Source: an uncultured Variovorax sp. (GTDB taxonomy: Bacteria > Pseudomonadota > Gammaproteobacteria > Burkholderiales > Burkholderiaceae_C). Taken from it: DNA of 5,759 nt. Positions 5,565 to 5,759 of the stretch are shown here, in pieces. The position numbers were made by a program, and so were the translations under genes. Position 1 is the stretch's first letter; each line of letters opens with the position of its first letter. Below the pieces are notes generated by a model that had not been told where the DNA came from, did not search any database, and saw nothing but the letters and a program-made list of their open reading frames with translations. Location of the stretch: assembly GCA_903872875.1 (NCBI GenBank), contig CAIQMJ010000773.1, forward strand, positions 1 to 5,759, written 5' to 3'.

Positions 5565-5759
5565 ATGGAAGTCATCGGATCGAAGCGCCAGGGCCTGAGC
5601 CGGCGTCTGTTCGTCAGCAGCGGCGTCGCCGCAGCCAGCGCGTTGGCCCTGCCCGGCCGGGTGCGCGCGCAGGGCAGCGAAAAGGAAATCGTGATCGGCG
5701 GCGCGGGCGGCCACAAGGCCTTCCTGGACTCGTTGATCCCGGTGTTCGAGAAGCAGACC
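5565..5759 (+). CDS. ABC transporter periplasmic solute-binding protein with Tat signal (5' part, runs off right edge)
   Basis: The first 65 codons of an extracellular solute-binding protein. The signal region has SRRLFVS (12-18), a good twin-arginine (Tat) motif, then the hydrophobic VSSGVAAASALALPG and a likely cleavage after VRA near residue 35. The mature start EKEIVIGGAGGHKAFLDSLI (39-58), followed by PVFEKQT, is the opening strand and helix of solute-binding proteins of the iron(III)/spermidine/putrescine type. The protein would capture a substrate in the periplasm for an ABC importer, whose membrane and ATPase genes probably lie downstream outside the window. The specificity cannot be predicted from this fragment. 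A ribosome binding site is present, and paired palindromes in the upstream spacer suggest local repressor control. The assignment to the solute-binding family is fairly secure; the subfamily is not. Confidence 0.8.
   Translation, partial: MEVIGSKRQGLSRRLFVSSGVAAASALALPGRVRAQGSEKEIVIGGAGGHKAFLDSLIPVFEKQT

Noticed and set aside
5392..5598. 68-codon rightward frame overlapping the start of the solute-binding protein gene
   Set aside because: It lacks a ribosome binding site, runs through the palindromic control region, and overlaps a well-supported gene start out of frame.

Overview
The window is GC-rich bacterial DNA (roughly two thirds G+C by eye) and reads like a beta-proteobacterium, most likely Burkholderiales. 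That placement is inferred from codon style, dense packing and gene mix (an MltB-type lipoprotein, a Tat-exported solute-binding protein, and an AraC_N regulator paired with an SDR). No rRNA, tRNA, CRISPR array, insertion sequence or phage gene is visible.

Layout, left to right. (1) The 5' part of a lytic murein transglycosylase lipoprotein runs leftward off the window from 464. (2) A leftward set follows: a short-chain dehydrogenase/reductase (SDR, 2967-2215), a VOC/glyoxalase-fold protein 15 bp downstream of it (2199-1792), and a luciferase-like flavin monooxygenase (1628-606) after a 163-bp gap. (3) An AraC-family regulator (3104-4000) is divergent from the SDR. The shared intergenic region carries five CTGC cores spaced 10, 10, 11 and 10 bp apart, the best candidate operator in the window. 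(4) A 108-residue secreted protein of unknown function (4221-4547) has a good ribosome binding site and a leader hairpin. (5) A nitroreductase-family flavoprotein (5302-4589) converges on it. (6) At the right edge, the first 65 codons of an ABC-type solute-binding protein with a twin-arginine signal start at 5565. A 262-bp divergent spacer before it holds a pair of GTGCAC palindromes 21 bp apart and a further palindrome next to them.

The most coherent unit is AraC regulator / SDR / VOC / (monooxygenase). The arrangement suggests that the regulator senses a small molecule, perhaps a reactive carbonyl or aromatic compound, and switches on enzymes that reduce, rearrange or oxidise it. The substrate cannot be read from sequence. 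The nitroreductase and the solute-binding protein appear to be separate transcription units. I see no exotic new system. The features most worth follow-up are the helically phased repeat, the palindrome pair at 5460-5489, and the orphan secreted protein.
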